Translations under genes and position numbers: made by a program
Shown: positions 1 through 12,273 of the stretch, piece after piece
Layout: every line of letters starts with the position of its first letter
How positions within the stretch are numbered: position 1 is the stretch's first letter
The notes under the pieces: model-generated
Databases searched by the model: none
Seen by the model: the letters and a program-made list of their open reading frames with translations, nothing else
What the model was told of the DNA's origin: nothing
Source: Volucribacter psittacicida
GTDB taxonomy: Bacteria; Pseudomonadota; Gammaproteobacteria; Enterobacterales; Pasteurellaceae
Reading direction: 5' to 3'
Assembly (NCBI RefSeq): GCF_004339025.1
Contig: NZ_SMFT01000002.1
Span: 388,276 to 452,275 of the forward strand
Length of the DNA: 64,000 nucleotides

Positions 1-2049
1 CTGATTTTCCACACGAACTTTTTTGCGTAATTCACGACGAGGGCGGCGAGCTGCCACTTGTTCTTCAACAATATGTTCCTCTTTGGCAACATTAGAGAAT
101 GTATTGGTCACCTCTGTTGTTGATACCTCGTTAAAAGTATTCTTACGATTATTACGCTTAGTGTTACGTTCAAGTTTACGATTATCTACTTTTTCTGCAC
201 TAACAGGATTATCATCATAACGATTGCGCTCAACATTATCATTGCGTTGACGATTGCGATTGCTTGTTGTACGGCGATCGTTACGGCGGTTATTGCGGTT
301 GTTATTTTGCTTTTTCTGCCCTTGAGGTTCCTCCGCAAATAAGCCTTTTAATTTTTGGATTAAACGGCTAAGCAAGGAAGGTTTCTTCGCTTTTTTCGCT
401 TTGCTTGGTGTTGGGGCTGGTGACGAAATGGTTAATGCCACAACTGCATTTTCCGCAACAGTTTCAGTGCTCACTGCGGGTTCACTCGAACGTGAGATTA
501 AACATTCTTCGGCAGAAGAATGTTCGTGATGATCATCATAAAGTTTGGCGAGATTATAGCTTAATACGCTAATATCCTCTCCCTCTCTCACACGATAAAC
601 ATTAAAATGCGGGGTTTCCATGGATTCATTTGGCACAACAATCACATCAACATTATGACGATGTTCAATATCCCGTATGGCTTTACGTTTCTCGTTGAGT
701 AAATAAGAGGCGATTTCTACAGGCACAATCGTACGTACTTGTTTTGTATTTTCTTTTAATGCCTCTTCCTCAAGTAAGCGTAAAATGGAAAGAGAAAGGG
801 ATTCATTATCACGAATTTTGCCTGTTCCTTGACAACGAGGGCAAACATGATGAGACGATTCACCTAATGATGGGCTGAGGCGTTGGCGAGACATTTCTAA
901 TAAGCCAAAACGTGAAATTCGGCTAATTTGAATTCTTGCACGATCTTGACGTACCGCATCACGAATACGATTTTCCACTTCACGTTGATGACGAATAGGG
1001 GTCATATCAATAAAGTCAATGACAATTAAACCACCTAAATCTCGCAAGCGTAATTGGCGTGCAATTTCATCGGCAGCCTCAAGATTTGTATTCAGGGCTG
1101 TTTCCTCAATATCTCCGCCACGAGTAGAACGTGCAGAGTTAATATCAATGGCAGTTAATGCCTCTGTGACATCAATCACAATAGAACCCCCAGAAGGTAA
1201 ACGGACTTCTCGTTGGAAAGCGGATTCAATTTGTGATTCAATTTGATAATGGCTAAATAAAGGGGCTTCCCCTTGATAAAGTTTTACACGATGAATAAAG
1301 TCAGGGCGGACAAGTTTGATATGTGCTTTGGCTTTTTCATAAATTTTTGGACTATCAATAAGAATTTCGCCAATATCCCGACGTAAATAATCACGAATTG
1401 CTCGTACAATCACATCACTTTCTTGATGGATAAGAAAAGGAGCAGGTCGGCTTTGTGAGGCTTGTTTAATGGCTTCCCAATGATGTAACAAAACTTTTAA
1501 GTCCCATTGTAATTCTTCGGGCGATTTACCTACTCCAGCAGTACGTACAATTAACCCCACTCCCTCAGGCACATCTAAACAGCTTAATGCCTCTTTCAGT
1601 TCTAAGCGTTCGTCTCCTTCAATACGGCGAGAAATACCGCCGGCTCGAGGATTGTTTGGCATAATGACTAAATAACTGCCCGCTAAAGAAATAAAGGTGG
1701 TTAAAGCCGCGCCTTTGTTTCCTCGTTCTTCCTTGTTTACTTGAACAATTAATTCTTGCCCCTCGGATAAAATATCACGAATATTTGGACGACCTTGATA
1801 AACATAACCTTCGGGGAAATATTCACGAGCAATTTCTTTTAAGGGGAGGAAACCATGACGCTCTGCCCCATAATCCACAAATGCCGCTTCTAGGCTTGGC
1901 TCAATGCGTGTAATTTTACCTTTGTAGATATTAGCTTTCTTTTGTTCATGACCCGGACTTTCAATATCTAAGTCAAATAAGCGTTGCCCATCAACAAGGG
2001 CAACTCGCAACTCTTCTTTTTGAGTTGCATTAATTAACATTCTTTTCAT
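1..2049 (-). CDS. rne: Ribonuclease E, N-terminal 683 residues (runs off the left edge)
   Basis: This encodes the endoribonuclease that starts mRNA decay and matures rRNA and tRNA on the inner face of the membrane. The minus-strand frame is open from an ATG at 2049 to base 1. An S1 RNA-binding region covers roughly residues 35-120. The DNase I-like catalytic core holds the acidic motif VIDFIDM near residue 300 and the segment [16 protein letters not shown] after it. The zinc-link CPRCQGTG lies near residue 400. A basic amphipathic helix beginning [13 protein letters not shown] near residue 555 resembles the membrane-targeting segment, and an Arg/Asn-rich scaffold region begins after it. The C-terminal degradosome region lies outside the window. 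The gene is divergent from rluC, as in E. coli. A second ATG nine bases in (2040) could also serve as the start. Confidence 0.95.
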   Translation of the reverse strand, partial: MKRMLINATQKEELRVALVDGQRLFDLDIESPGHEQKKANIYKGKITRIEPSLEAAFVDYGAERHGFLPLKEIAREYFPEGYVYQGRPNIRDILSEGQELIVQVNKEERGNKGAALTTFISLAGSYLVIMPNNPRAGGISRRIEGDERLELKEALSCLDVPEGVGLIVRTAGVGKSPEELQWDLKVLLHHWEAIKQASQSRPAPFLIHQESDVIVRAIRDYLRRDIGEILIDSPKIYEKAKAHIKLVRPDFIHRVKLYQGEAPLFSHYQIESQIESAFQREVRLPSGGSIVIDVTEALTAIDINSARSTRGGDIEETALNTNLEAADEIARQLRLRDLGGLIVIDFIDMTPIRHQREVENRIRDAVRQDRARIQISRISRFGLLEMSRQRLSPSLGESSHHVCPRCQGTGKIRDNESLSLSILRLLEEEALKENTKQVRTIVPVEIASYLLNEKRKAIRDIEHRHNVDVIVVPNESMETPHFNVYRVREGEDISVLSYNLAKLYDDHHEHSSAEECLISRSSEPAVSTETVAENAVVALTISSPAPTPSKAKKAKKPSLLSRLIQKLKGLFAEEPQGQKKQNNNRNNRRNDRRTTSNRNRQRNDNVERNRYDDNPVSAEKVDNRKLERNTKRNNRKNTFNEVSTTEVTNTFSNVAKEEHIVEEQVAARRPRRELRKKVRVENQ

Positions 2050-2562
2050 TATAAATTCTCATTATTATCTAAAAAATAAACCGATTTATAACCGCACTTC
2101 TTCGCTATCGACCTCGTGTCTGTCGCTATGCCAATCTCTCGACTGTCAGTTGCTGGGCGCATTGATAGCCTATTAAAACTCGTTAATAATCAGTTTTAAT
2201 AAACAAAATATTTGTTTATTTATTTTGCAAGAAGTAAGGTTATAACTTACTCGGTCAGTTATAGGATTTATTTAGACGTCTTACGTCAATACAGCGTCCA
2301 AAACAAAAATAGTCAAATAGACTATTCATTAAGCAAAAATTTTAGAAAATTTCTAAAAAATGCTCGTTATTATCACACTTATTTGCCTGATTTGGCAAGG
2401 TAAGTTTTTTAAATCAGAAATAATGTTGTTATTGCCTTATTTATACTCATTTCAGTTTAAATAAGCCAAGATGGAACGACTAAAGAATCACAATTTCCTG
2501 ATTTTTCCCCTTAACAATGCTATTATGAGTGCTTTTAAATACAGCGTAAAAATAGGATAACT
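2050..2562. promoter_or_regulatory. rne/rluC divergent intergenic region with a long rne leader
   Basis: These 513 bases hold no convincing gene. A 63-codon frame at 2212-2403 has no ribosome site and a low-complexity product. In E. coli the rne transcript has a long structured 5' leader through which RNase E controls its own mRNA. The spacing here allows a leader of similar length, and 2100-2180 (minus strand) contains small inverted repeats such as CGAC/GTCG around a nine-base loop. That it acts as such a leader is inferred from position, not from a matched consensus. A TATTAT at 2521-2526 about 40 bases before rluC is a plausible -10 for that gene. A perfect uptake signal lies at 2091-2099. 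Confidence 0.4.
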
Positions 2563-3528
2563 ATGTCAAATTCTCACCCTCAATGGATTAACCAAAGCGT
2601 CAAATTGTTAAAAATTAACGATGATGAAGCGGGGCAGCGTATTGATAACTATTTATTGGCAAAGCTGAAAGGCGTGCCGAAAAGTTTGATTTATCGGATT
2701 GTGCGTAAAGGGGAAGTACGGGTAAATAAGGGAAGAATTAAACCAGAATATAAGTTACAAGCAGGAGATGAAGTCCGTATCCCTCCTGTCAAGATGCCTG
2801 AGAAAAATACACTTCCTATTTCTAATAAACTCAGTAAGGTGGCTCAATTAGAGCAACATATTGTGTTTGAAGATGATTGTTTATTGGTGTTAAATAAGCC
2901 CTCAGGTATGGCGGTGCATGGCGGTAGTGGCTTAGATTTTGGTGTTATTGAGGCATTACGAGCCTTACGTCCAGAATCGCGTTACTTAGAATTAGTGCAT
3001 CGTTTAGATCGTGATACTTCGGGCATTTTGTTGATCGCCAAAAAACGCTCAGCATTACGGCATTTACATCAACAATTACGGGATAAACATATTCAAAAAG
3101 ACTATCTTGCTTTAGTGCGTGGGCAATGGCAATCTCATTGTAAAGTGATCAATGCACCTTTAAAGAAAAATGAGCTTGCCAGTGGCGAGCGAATTGTGCG
3201 TGTAAGCGAGCAAGGAAAACCCTCAGAAACTCGATTTAGTATAGAAGAACGTTATGGCGAGTTTGCCACCTTAGTCAAAGCCTCGCCAATTACGGGGAGA
3301 ACTCATCAAATTCGTGTTCATACCCAATATGCAGGGCATCCTATCGCTCTTGATGATAAATATGGGGATAAAAATTTTGATGAAAAACTGACCGCACTTG
3401 GTTTAAAACGTTTGTTTTTACACGCGGTAGCCATCCGTTTAACTCACCCAAAAACTGAGCAGACTTTATATTTACAAGCCCCTTTGGATTCACAGATGAA
3501 GCAGGTTTTGGCACAGTTAAGAAAATAA
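2563..3528 (+). CDS. rluC: 23S rRNA pseudouridine synthase (955/2504/2580 type)
   Basis: The product isomerises three uridines of 23S rRNA to pseudouridine in the peptidyl-transferase region. The 321 residues match the family length. An S4 RNA-binding domain occupies about residues 20-80 (AGQRIDNYL, then RKGEVRVNKGR). The RluA-type catalytic domain follows, with the signature HRLDRDTSG near residue 147 containing the catalytic aspartate, and the motif GRTHQIRVH near residue 245. The start is supported by AGGATAA nine bases upstream and by good alignment of the N-terminus to the S4 domain. It lies opposite rne, the usual gammaproteobacterial arrangement. The stop codon falls inside a sequence resembling one end of the dispersed repeat family of this window. 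Confidence 0.95.
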   Translation: MSNSHPQWINQSVKLLKINDDEAGQRIDNYLLAKLKGVPKSLIYRIVRKGEVRVNKGRIKPEYKLQAGDEVRIPPVKMPEKNTLPISNKLSKVAQLEQHIVFEDDCLLVLNKPSGMAVHGGSGLDFGVIEALRALRPESRYLELVHRLDRDTSGILLIAKKRSALRHLHQQLRDKHIQKDYLALVRGQWQSHCKVINAPLKKNELASGERIVRVSEQGKPSETRFSIEERYGEFATLVKASPITGRTHQIRVHTQYAGHPIALDDKYGDKNFDEKLTALGLKRLFLHAVAIRLTHPKTEQTLYLQAPLDSQMKQVLAQLRK

Positions 3529-3544
3529 ATTGAAACGACTATAG
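3523..3544. repeat. Single end of the Correia-like repeat, at the rluC stop
   Basis: The sequence AAATTGAAACGACTATA at the right of this stretch equals the right terminal repeat of the complete copies (for example the one ending at 63786). No matching left end is seen nearby, so it is a relic or solo end. It begins within the last codons of rluC. Confidence 0.5.
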
Positions 3545-3550
3545 ATAATG

Positions 3551-3592
3551 AAAAGTGCGGTCAAAAATAAAAATATTTCGACCGCACTTTTT
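3551..3592. terminator. Bidirectional terminator made of two inverted uptake signals
   Basis: AAGTGCGGTC at 3553 and GACCGCACTT at 3580 form a 12-13 bp stem, counting flanking A and T bases, around a loop of about 18 bases. A-rich and T-rich flanks make it usable from both sides. It lies between the convergent genes rluC and dps. Paired uptake signals acting as terminators are well known in Haemophilus. Confidence 0.8.
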
Positions 3593-3622
3593 AAGGTACC
3601 AAATAATGAAACAAAGGTTGAA

Positions 3623-4054
3623 TTAGGCTAAGTAAGCTCGCAACATCCAAGCACGTTTTTCAACATCGGCGATAAAGTCAGAAAGTAAGCCGTCTGTGCC
3701 GACATCTTCCTCTTCGCATAAGACAAGGGCTTCTCTTGCTAAGGTTAATAATGTGGCGAAAGCATCGCGTAAATTATCGATCATTTTGCTTTCTACCAAA
3801 TCAGCTTCCTCTAATACGCGAATTTTATTTAATTCGATGATTTGTGGTAAAGCAAGGACAGGTTTTTCGCCAATAATTAATAAACGCTCAGCGATTTCAT
3901 CTTCTTGCTCAAAGCCCCAATCATAAAGCTCTTCAAAGGCTTTATGTAAGGTATAAAAACCTTTTCCTTTGATTGTCCAATGGTATTTTTGCATTTCAAA
4001 AGTGAATGATTTAATGGACGCGTGTAATTCTCTTAATTTTGTGATTTTAGACAT
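3623..4054 (-). CDS. dps: Dps-family ferritin-like DNA-protecting protein
   Basis: Dps proteins form hollow dodecamers that oxidise and store iron and shield DNA during starvation or oxidative stress. The 143-residue product has the family's ferroxidase residues, which pair across subunits: histidine in QKYHWTIKG, then HKAFEELYD and DEIAERL. The length is slightly below that of E. coli Dps (167), because the lysine-rich N-terminal tail is short. DNA binding through that tail may therefore be weak, and a storage role is possible. I chose the ATG at 4054 rather than one five codons upstream because GGAGGAG lies directly before it. The gene is monocistronic, with a minus-strand promoter at 4112-4139. 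Confidence 0.88.
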   Translation of the reverse strand: MSKITKLRELHASIKSFTFEMQKYHWTIKGKGFYTLHKAFEELYDWGFEQEDEIAERLLIIGEKPVLALPQIIELNKIRVLEEADLVESKMIDNLRDAFATLLTLAREALVLCEEEDVGTDGLLSDFIADVEKRAWMLRAYLA

Positions 4055-4111
4055 AATTATCTCCTCCAAAATGATTTAAAGTGAGTGAATACCTATTAAA
4101 TTTGTGGGTTT

Positions 4112-4139
4112 ATTATAGAAAGTCCTCTTCTATTTGCAA
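4112..4139 (-). promoter_or_regulatory. Likely dps promoter
   Basis: On the minus strand TTGCAA, 16 bases and a perfect TATAAT lie about 60 bases before the dps start. I see no clear OxyR or Fur operator. Confidence 0.5.
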
Positions 4140-4270
4140 TCAATTATAACGATAGGTTATAACTTTAAAAATCCTTTTTTTTGAAAGATTTTGTCTATAA
4201 TTAACTATTTTCTGTCTATGTTATAACCATTTTTACTTTATCGCAAGGAATAAGCTAAACATTTAGCATT

Positions 4271-4298
4271 TTTCACAATAGTAAGAAATTGTTATAAT
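4271..4298 (+). promoter_or_regulatory. Likely psd promoter
   Basis: TTTCAC, 16 bases and a perfect TATAAT lie 39 bases before the psd start codon. Confidence 0.5.
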
Positions 4299-4336
4299 CC
4301 GCCGTTTAGTCCGATAGAAAAGTTAAGGTAAATAAT

Positions 4337-5215
4337 ATGACAAAACAAAACGAATTATCTTATTGGCAACGTGTAAAAATTGCGTTTCAATATGTGATGC
4401 CGCAGCTTTATTTGACCCAATTTGCCGGTTGGTTAGCCAAGCAAAAATGGGGCATTGTGACCCAATGGGGAATAAAAGCATTTATCAAGAAATATCAGAT
4501 CAATATGAATGAGGCGAAATTTCCTCAGGTTAATCATTATGAGAACTTTAATGCCTTTTTTATTCGTCCTTTAGCGGACAATGCGCGTCCAATTAATCAA
4601 GATCCTCAAGCACTTTGTTTGCCTGCTGATGGGCGTATTAGTCAATGTGGGCAGATTGATGAGGGACTTTTGTTGCAAGCCAAAGGGCATTTCTTTCAAT
4701 TAAAGGATTTATTGGCAGAAGATGAGGATTTAGTGGAAACCTTTAAACAGGGCAATTTTGTGACAACTTATTTATCGCCAAGAGATTATCATCGAGTGCA
4801 TATGCCTTGTGATGGTAAATTGCGTAAGATGATTTATGTACCGGGGGAGTTATTTTCGGTCAATCCTTTTTTAAATACGCATATTCCTAACTTATTAGCA
4901 CGCAATGAGCGATTAATTTGTGTATTTGATACCGCTTTTGGCACGATGGTGCAAATTTTGGTGGGGGCAACCATTACCGCAAGTATGAGCACGGTTTGGA
5001 GTGGTGTGGTCAATCCGCCACGCAGTAAAGAAGTGAAAACTTGGCATTATGAGGGCGAACAAGCCATTGAATTGAAGAAAGGGCAAGAAATGGGGGCGTT
5101 TCAGTTAGGTTCAACCGTTATCAATTTGTTCCCTGCTGGGGCAGTACAGTTAGCTGACTATTTACAGGTAGATAGCTTTGTAAAAGTAGGCGAGATTATG
5201 GCTTATCAACAATAA
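4337..5215 (+). CDS. psd: Phosphatidylserine decarboxylase proenzyme
   Basis: The enzyme removes CO2 from phosphatidylserine to give phosphatidylethanolamine, the main membrane phospholipid, at the inner membrane. It is made as a 292-residue proenzyme that cleaves itself. The cleavage motif LGST is visible with the bond between Gly258 and Ser259, so that Ser259 becomes the pyruvoyl group of the short alpha chain. The motif FNAFFIRPL near residue 60 and the segment YLSPRDYHRVHMPCDG near residue 140 are typical of the bacterial type I enzyme. The start has AAGGTAAAT upstream and a promoter at 4271-4298. The fklB gene follows after 27 bases and may be co-transcribed. Confidence 0.95.
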   Translation: MTKQNELSYWQRVKIAFQYVMPQLYLTQFAGWLAKQKWGIVTQWGIKAFIKKYQINMNEAKFPQVNHYENFNAFFIRPLADNARPINQDPQALCLPADGRISQCGQIDEGLLLQAKGHFFQLKDLLAEDEDLVETFKQGNFVTTYLSPRDYHRVHMPCDGKLRKMIYVPGELFSVNPFLNTHIPNLLARNERLICVFDTAFGTMVQILVGATITASMSTVWSGVVNPPRSKEVKTWHYEGEQAIELKKGQEMGAFQLGSTVINLFPAGAVQLADYLQVDSFVKVGEIMAYQQ

Positions 5216-5242
5216 CTTGATGAAAAATAGAAGGAAAACAAA

Positions 5243-5875
5243 ATGACAGAACAATTTTTATCTCAAGTCAAATTAGAGGATATTAAGGCACAAGGCAGTT
5301 ATGGTGTCGGCTTACAAATTGGCTCACAGTTAATGGAGAGCGGTTTGCAAATTGATGTGGCAGCATTAGCGAAAGGGGTTTTTGATACTTTACAACAAAA
5401 TCCACCTGCATTAGATTTTAATGTCGTCACCCAAGCCTTACAGCAGTTACATCAAGAGGCGGAGCAACAACGTCAAGCACAGTTCGCCCAAATTGAGCAA
5501 GCAGGCAAAGATTATTTAGCGAAAAATAAGCAAAATGCGAATGTGGTAGAAACGGATTCTGGCTTGCAATATGAGGTGTTAGTGGCAGGCGAGGGAAAAG
5601 TGCCTGCTCGTCAAGATAAAGTGCGTGTACATTATACAGGCTCATTAATTGATGGTACGGTGTTTGATAGTTCTGTGCAACGTGGACAACCTGCGGAGTT
5701 TCCTGTGAATGGTGTGATTGCTGGTTGGATTGAGGCGTTATCTATGATGCCAGTGGGATCAAAATGGAAATTAACCATTCCTCATCAATTAGCTTATGGC
5801 GAACGTGGTGCTGGTGCTTCCATTCCACCGTTTAGTACCTTGATTTTTGAAGTAGAATTACTGGATATTCTTTAA
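5243..5875 (+). CDS. fklB: FKBP-type peptidyl-prolyl cis-trans isomerase, FklB type
   Basis: This protein catalyses proline cis-trans isomerisation during protein folding. The 210 residues have two parts. Residues 1-100 are a helical dimerisation region rich in Gln and Glu. From about residue 105 comes an FKBP domain with [29 protein letters not shown] and LAYGERGAG. No signal peptide is visible, which favours the cytoplasmic FklB (FKBP22) over the periplasmic FkpA. It has the ribosome site AAGGAAAAC, and a strong terminator follows it. Confidence 0.88.
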   Translation: MTEQFLSQVKLEDIKAQGSYGVGLQIGSQLMESGLQIDVAALAKGVFDTLQQNPPALDFNVVTQALQQLHQEAEQQRQAQFAQIEQAGKDYLAKNKQNANVVETDSGLQYEVLVAGEGKVPARQDKVRVHYTGSLIDGTVFDSSVQRGQPAEFPVNGVIAGWIEALSMMPVGSKWKLTIPHQLAYGERGAGASIPPFSTLIFEVELLDIL

Positions 5876-5880
5876 TTTTT

Positions 5881-5917
5881 TGCCCCGTTAAGCATTGGCT
5901 TATCGGGGTAATTTTTT
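5881..5917 (+). terminator. Rho-independent terminator after fklB
   Basis: CCCCG and TAAGC pair with GCTTA and CGGGG across a four-base loop, with one internal mismatch. A T-rich run follows. Confidence 0.85.
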
Positions 5918-5938
5918 ATGAAAATCCACATTCAATGA

Positions 5939-5967
5939 TTGAGATAATATTGGCTTTGCTGTAAACT
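5939..5967 (+). promoter_or_regulatory. Likely pyrG promoter
   Basis: TTGAGA, exactly 17 bases and TAAACT lie 70 bases before pyrG. I see no attenuator-like C-run at the start site such as controls pyrG in Gram-positive bacteria. Confidence 0.45.
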
Positions 5968-6021
5968 ACTGTCCCGTCCTGATACTTAGGTATCTCACTT
6001 TTCTTCAAATCAACACAATAA

Positions 6022-7665
<1,644 letters not shown>

Positions 7666-7738
7666 AAAATCCCGATCTTGATCAAGAAAACTGATTTTTT
7701 ACAAGACAATTTGATAAAATCCATTTAGTATATGCTGA

Positions 7739-9076
<1,338 letters not shown>

Positions 9077-9103
9077 TCTAAAGAATGGATTAATCACAAC
9101 AAT

Positions 9104-9137
9104 CAACCACCGTACCAAAAGTGCGGTGGTTTTTTGT
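9104..9137 (+). terminator. eno terminator containing an uptake signal
   Basis: ACCACCGTAC pairs with GTGCGGTGGT over a four-base loop, followed by a T run. The right arm contains the uptake core AAGTGCGGT (9119-9127). Confidence 0.85.
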
Positions 9138-9160
9138 ATTTTTTAGGAATAAAATTAGGA

Positions 9161-9580
9161 TTAGATTGAATTTTCACTAAACCAACTTTCTAAAATAAGG
9201 CAAGCAGAAATGCCATCAACTTTGCCTTTTTTGAGAGATTTAAACCCGCCTCGTTCAAAGATTTCACTGCGTGCTTGGGTGGTGGTAAGCCTTTCATCTT
9301 GAAGTTTTACTTGTATGCCAAAACGTCCATGCAGGCGATTGGCAAATTTTTTGGCTCGTAAGGTAAGGTCTTGCTCTGTGCCGTCCATATTTAAAGGTAA
9401 GCCAACTACCACAAAATCAGGTTGCCATTGTTGTAGGCATTGTTCAATTTGTTGCCAATTTGGAATCCCATCTTGGGCTTTAAAGGCTGGCAAGGCTTGA
9501 GCGGTGCCGGTAATACTTTGCCCTACCGCACAGCCAATACTTTTTGTGCCAAAATCAAAGGCGATAACTGTTTTTCCCAT
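9161..9580 (-). CDS. ruvX: Putative pre-16S rRNA nuclease / Holliday junction resolvase-like protein
   Basis: This is the YqgF/RuvX family, an RNase H-fold nuclease implicated in processing the 5' end of 16S rRNA. The 139-residue form starts [20 protein letters not shown], containing the first catalytic aspartate. The motif [12 protein letters not shown] lies near residue 62 and [10 protein letters not shown] near residue 98. I place the start at 9580 rather than at the longer upstream frame, because this matches the family N-terminus and overlaps the yqgE stop by one base (TAATG), a translational coupling arrangement. The yqgE-ruvX pair is conserved in gammaproteobacteria. Confidence 0.9.
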   Translation of the reverse strand: MGKTVIAFDFGTKSIGCAVGQSITGTAQALPAFKAQDGIPNWQQIEQCLQQWQPDFVVVGLPLNMDGTEQDLTLRAKKFANRLHGRFGIQVKLQDERLTTTQARSEIFERGGFKSLKKGKVDGISACLILESWFSENSI

Positions 9581-10137
9581 TAGGCGTGCCCTGCTTGATA
9601 GGAAAGGCTTCCTTGTTGAATACCCAATATTTGCATGGCTTCTACCCAACGCCGATCATAGGGTACATCAAATAAAATATGTTCATTCGCTGGGACAACT
9701 AGCCAAGCCTCCTCAGCAATTTCTTGCTCTAACTGATTTGGCGACCAGCTGGCACAACCTAATGCTACTAAATATTTTTCAGGTTGTAACGGCGTGCCAA
9801 AGGTATCAATAATATCCCCTGAGGTCGTCAGTTGTAAGCGATCAGTAATTTTATAGCTATGTTGAAAGGCTTGATGGGTTTTGGTATGCAAAATAAAGCC
9901 ATGTTCAATATTGACAGGGCCGCCTGCTAATACCATATCTTGCGAAAATTGACGCTGATTTGCCATCATAAAATTCATTTTTGCCACTAATTCGGCAATG
10001 CTAAGATCGGTAGGCTGGGTTAAGACTAAGCCCATACTCCCTTGATCGTTATGTTCACACATATAAATGACGGAACGATAAAAATATTCATCGTTTATTT
10101 GTGGCATTGCGATTAAAAAATGATCATCTAATTTCAT
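9580..10137 (-). CDS. yqgE: YqgE/AlgH (UPF0301) family protein
   Basis: This is a conserved protein of unknown biochemical function, called AlgH in Pseudomonas. The 185 residues carry the family's N-terminal [20 protein letters not shown], which follows the usual pattern of DxxFxRSVIY, then [16 protein letters not shown] and VLAGGPVN. No signal peptide or membrane segment is present. It is followed immediately by ruvX with a one-base overlap, and rsmE ends 30 bases upstream, so rsmE-yqgE-ruvX probably form one transcript. Confidence 0.9.
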   Translation of the reverse strand: MKLDDHFLIAMPQINDEYFYRSVIYMCEHNDQGSMGLVLTQPTDLSIAELVAKMNFMMANQRQFSQDMVLAGGPVNIEHGFILHTKTHQAFQHSYKITDRLQLTTSGDIIDTFGTPLQPEKYLVALGCASWSPNQLEQEIAEEAWLVVPANEHILFDVPYDRRWVEAMQILGIQQGSLSYQAGHA

Positions 10138-10167
10138 TTGCTTTCCTAAATGGTTAAGGCGAATGGC

Positions 10168-10902
10168 TTAGCCTAAATCGCCAAAATAAACTTGTAAGGC
10201 GGTAATAGCAACTAATGCGGTTGTTTCGGTGCGTAATACCCGTTTACCGAGTAAAATTTGAGCAAATTGTTGCTGCTCAGTATAGGCGATTTCCTGTTCT
10301 GATAATCCTCCCTCTGGGCCAATGAGCAGGCGTATGCCTTGGCAGGGAATCCTTGGTAAGGTTTTAATGGAATAGGTTGCTCTTGGGTGCAAATTTAATT
10401 TTAAACTGCCATCTTGCTCTTTACACCAATCTTGCAAGCTCATTAAGGGGCGAATTTCAGGGATGAAATTACGTCCACATTGTTCACAAGCACTTATGGC
10501 AATTTTTTGCCATTGTTGGATTTTCTTTTCCATTCTTTCCGCTTGCAGCTTTACTCCACAACGTTCTGACAATAAGGGCGTAATGACTTTTACCCCTAAT
10601 TCAACGGATTTTTGAATGGTAAACTCCATGCGTTCCCCTCGTGAAATCACTTGCCCAAGATGAATAGGTAAATGAGATTCTCGATCAACATATTGCTGTT
10701 CCAAAATAGCCACTTCAACTTGCTTTTTGTTTATTGCTTGAATAACCGCTGGATAAATATGGTTACTGCCATCAAATAATTCAAGTTTCTCTCCCACTTG
10801 CATACGCAAAACGCGTCCAACGTGATTGGCTGCATCGTCATTGAGAAGGCAAGAGGTTTGATTGATTAAGGGCGTTGGTTGATAAATGCGTGGTATTCTC
10901 AT
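10168..10902 (-). CDS. rsmE: 16S rRNA (uracil1498-N3)-methyltransferase
   Basis: The enzyme methylates N3 of U1498 in 16S rRNA using S-adenosylmethionine. The 244 residues match the RsmE/YggJ family. A PUA-like N-terminal domain contains [15 protein letters not shown]-fold C-terminal domain carries [18 protein letters not shown], the SAM-binding knot motif [14 protein letters not shown] near residue 192 and the final [12 protein letters not shown]. It lies upstream of yqgE in the same direction. Confidence 0.93.
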   Translation of the reverse strand: MRIPRIYQPTPLINQTSCLLNDDAANHVGRVLRMQVGEKLELFDGSNHIYPAVIQAINKKQVEVAILEQQYVDRESHLPIHLGQVISRGERMEFTIQKSVELGVKVITPLLSERCGVKLQAERMEKKIQQWQKIAISACEQCGRNFIPEIRPLMSLQDWCKEQDGSLKLNLHPRATYSIKTLPRIPCQGIRLLIGPEGGLSEQEIAYTEQQQFAQILLGKRVLRTETTALVAITALQVYFGDLG

Positions 10903-10996
10903 ATTGTAAATTCATTATTGGTAAAAACTCGCCTATCTTAACATTGTTAGGCGAAATAATAAGGGAAATTTTGCTTATTTATGATAAATCTTGCGG

Positions 10997-11554
10997 TTAA
11001 GCCACAAGAATTTTATACAAGGGAATATCCCAGTCTTGCATAGGAATATGGGAAACCTGCTGACAAGCGTGTGCCAATCCTATGGGGAGCACTTTTTTTT
11101 GTTGCCAATTTGCCAAGGTGCGATCGTAAAACCCACCGCCCATACCTAAGCGATTTCCCTGCGAATCAAAAGCCACAAGCGGAGTAAAAATCAGATCAAG
11201 TTGCTGAAAAGGGATCAGGGTTGAACAATCTAATTGAGGCTCGGGGATTCCAAATTTATTGCGGTTCATAGGGGTATTAGGCAAATATTGTTGAAACAAT
11301 AAATGACCAGGGCAAAAAGGGTGAAGTACAGGCAAATAGACCTTTTTTTGTTGTTGCCATAAGGTTTGGATTAATAATGCGGTGGAAATTTCGCCTTTAT
11401 GGCTTAAATAAAGGGCAATATGATGGGCTTGTTGTTGTGTGATAAATTGTAAGGCTTGCTGAGTAATGTTTTTTTCTGCCTGAGCTTGTTGAAGTGCGGT
11501 CAGTTTTTCACGCGTTTTTTTTATTTGGTTACGAATTTGTTGGCGAGTTTGCAT
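10997..11554 (-). CDS. ygfA: 5-formyltetrahydrofolate cyclo-ligase
   Basis: The enzyme converts 5-formyl-tetrahydrofolate to 5,10-methenyl-tetrahydrofolate with ATP, salvaging a folate storage form. The 185 residues have an N-terminal basic RQQIRNQIKKTRE segment and the family's ATP/substrate signature GMGGGFYDRTL near residue 138. The gene lies directly downstream of the 6S RNA gene, as in E. coli where ssrS and ygfA are co-transcribed. A perfect uptake signal lies inside the coding region at 11492-11500. Confidence 0.93.
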   Translation of the reverse strand: MQTRQQIRNQIKKTREKLTALQQAQAEKNITQQALQFITQQQAHHIALYLSHKGEISTALLIQTLWQQQKKVYLPVLHPFCPGHLLFQQYLPNTPMNRNKFGIPEPQLDCSTLIPFQQLDLIFTPLVAFDSQGNRLGMGGGFYDRTLANWQQKKVLPIGLAHACQQVSHIPMQDWDIPLYKILVA

Positions 11555-11579
11555 AATTTAGCGAGGCGGTTTAACCATT

Positions 11580-11763
11580 AAGGCCCCAGAGTGCCGTTGT
11601 GGACAGCAGTCCTTGAACCCTATGGTCCAAGGAGAATCAGTTATTATTATTTTTAGGCTTCTTAGTCTAGCTAAGCCTGCACACCAATAATAGAGAACCG
11701 ATTCATTATGTTTTAAGTATCGGCTCAGGGACATAATCCACTGACGAACACCCTAGGTAATCT
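11580..11763 (-). ncRNA. ssrS: 6S RNA
   Basis: 6S RNA mimics an open promoter and sequesters sigma-70 RNA polymerase in stationary phase. On the minus strand the block GTCCCTGAGCCGATA (about 40 bases in) matches the conserved 5' part of the E. coli RNA, and AGAAGCCT lies further on as in E. coli. The closing stem is clear: CCTAGGGTG near 11750-11757 pairs with CACTCTGGG near 11584-11593, with two G-T pairs. The 3' part contains GGTTCAAGGACTG, resembling the E. coli sequence. Position between zapA and ygfA is the conserved one. The ends are approximate. A TAGTAT at 11773-11778 could be its -10 element. Confidence 0.9.
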
Positions 11764-11834
11764 TTGTTCTCAATACTACCCCAATTTAAACGAGGGATCT
11801 AGTCTTAATGACGTAAATCTTGGTTAAGATCATA

Positions 11835-12146
11835 TTAATTGTGCAATTTTGCATTTTGTTGGGTCAGAATATGATCCAAAGAATGATCCAGTTGCTGAAT
11901 ACGTGTTTGTAACACATTTTCAATGGCAAGATTTTTTTGTTTTTCTTGAGCAAGTTCAAAACTAAGGTTTAACCCAACAATAGCAAGTAGCCGTTCGAGT
12001 TGTACAATACCTGTACGTTCTTTTAATTCTGCAACTTTATTTTCTAAAAATTGCGAAGCACTACGTAATTCTTCGTGTTGTTCTTCGGGACAACTTAGGC
12101 GTAATGCTTGCCCAAAAATGGTAATTTCAATGCTTTTTGATGACAT
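11835..12146 (-). CDS. zapA: Cell division protein ZapA
   Basis: ZapA binds and cross-links FtsZ protofilaments and stabilises the division ring. The 103 residues show the family layout: an N-terminal beta region with SIEITIFGQALRLSCPEEQ, then a long C-terminal coiled coil from about residue 40 (LLAIVGLNLSFELAQEKQ and onward). It lies upstream of 6S RNA and ygfA in the conserved zapA-ssrS-ygfA order, and divergent from ygfB. Confidence 0.92.
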   Translation of the reverse strand: MSSKSIEITIFGQALRLSCPEEQHEELRSASQFLENKVAELKERTGIVQLERLLAIVGLNLSFELAQEKQKNLAIENVLQTRIQQLDHSLDHILTQQNAKLHN

Positions 12147-12273
12147 AAATATTTTCTCGCTAGCAACGATTTTGCTCTATTATGCCATTTTTTGGACTAT
12201 TTAATCTAGATTTATTGGTTGCAATGGGGTAAGAGTGCTAAAATATCCGCCAACCTTTATTGAGGAACAGAAT

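Noticed and set aside
2212-2403. A 63-codon open frame between rne and rluC
   Set aside because: No ribosome site, unusual composition (Tyr, Ser, Asn rich), and it sits in the expected rne leader and divergent promoter space.
7676-7687. Perfect palindrome TCTTGATCAAGA after pyrG as an FNR site or terminator
   Set aside because: It lacks the FNR spacing (TTGAT-N4-ATCAA) and the stem is short without a T run directly after it.
9504-9812. Plus-strand open frame of 102 codons opposite ruvX and yqgE
   Set aside because: It is antisense to two conserved genes with strong family motifs and itself has no recognisable features.
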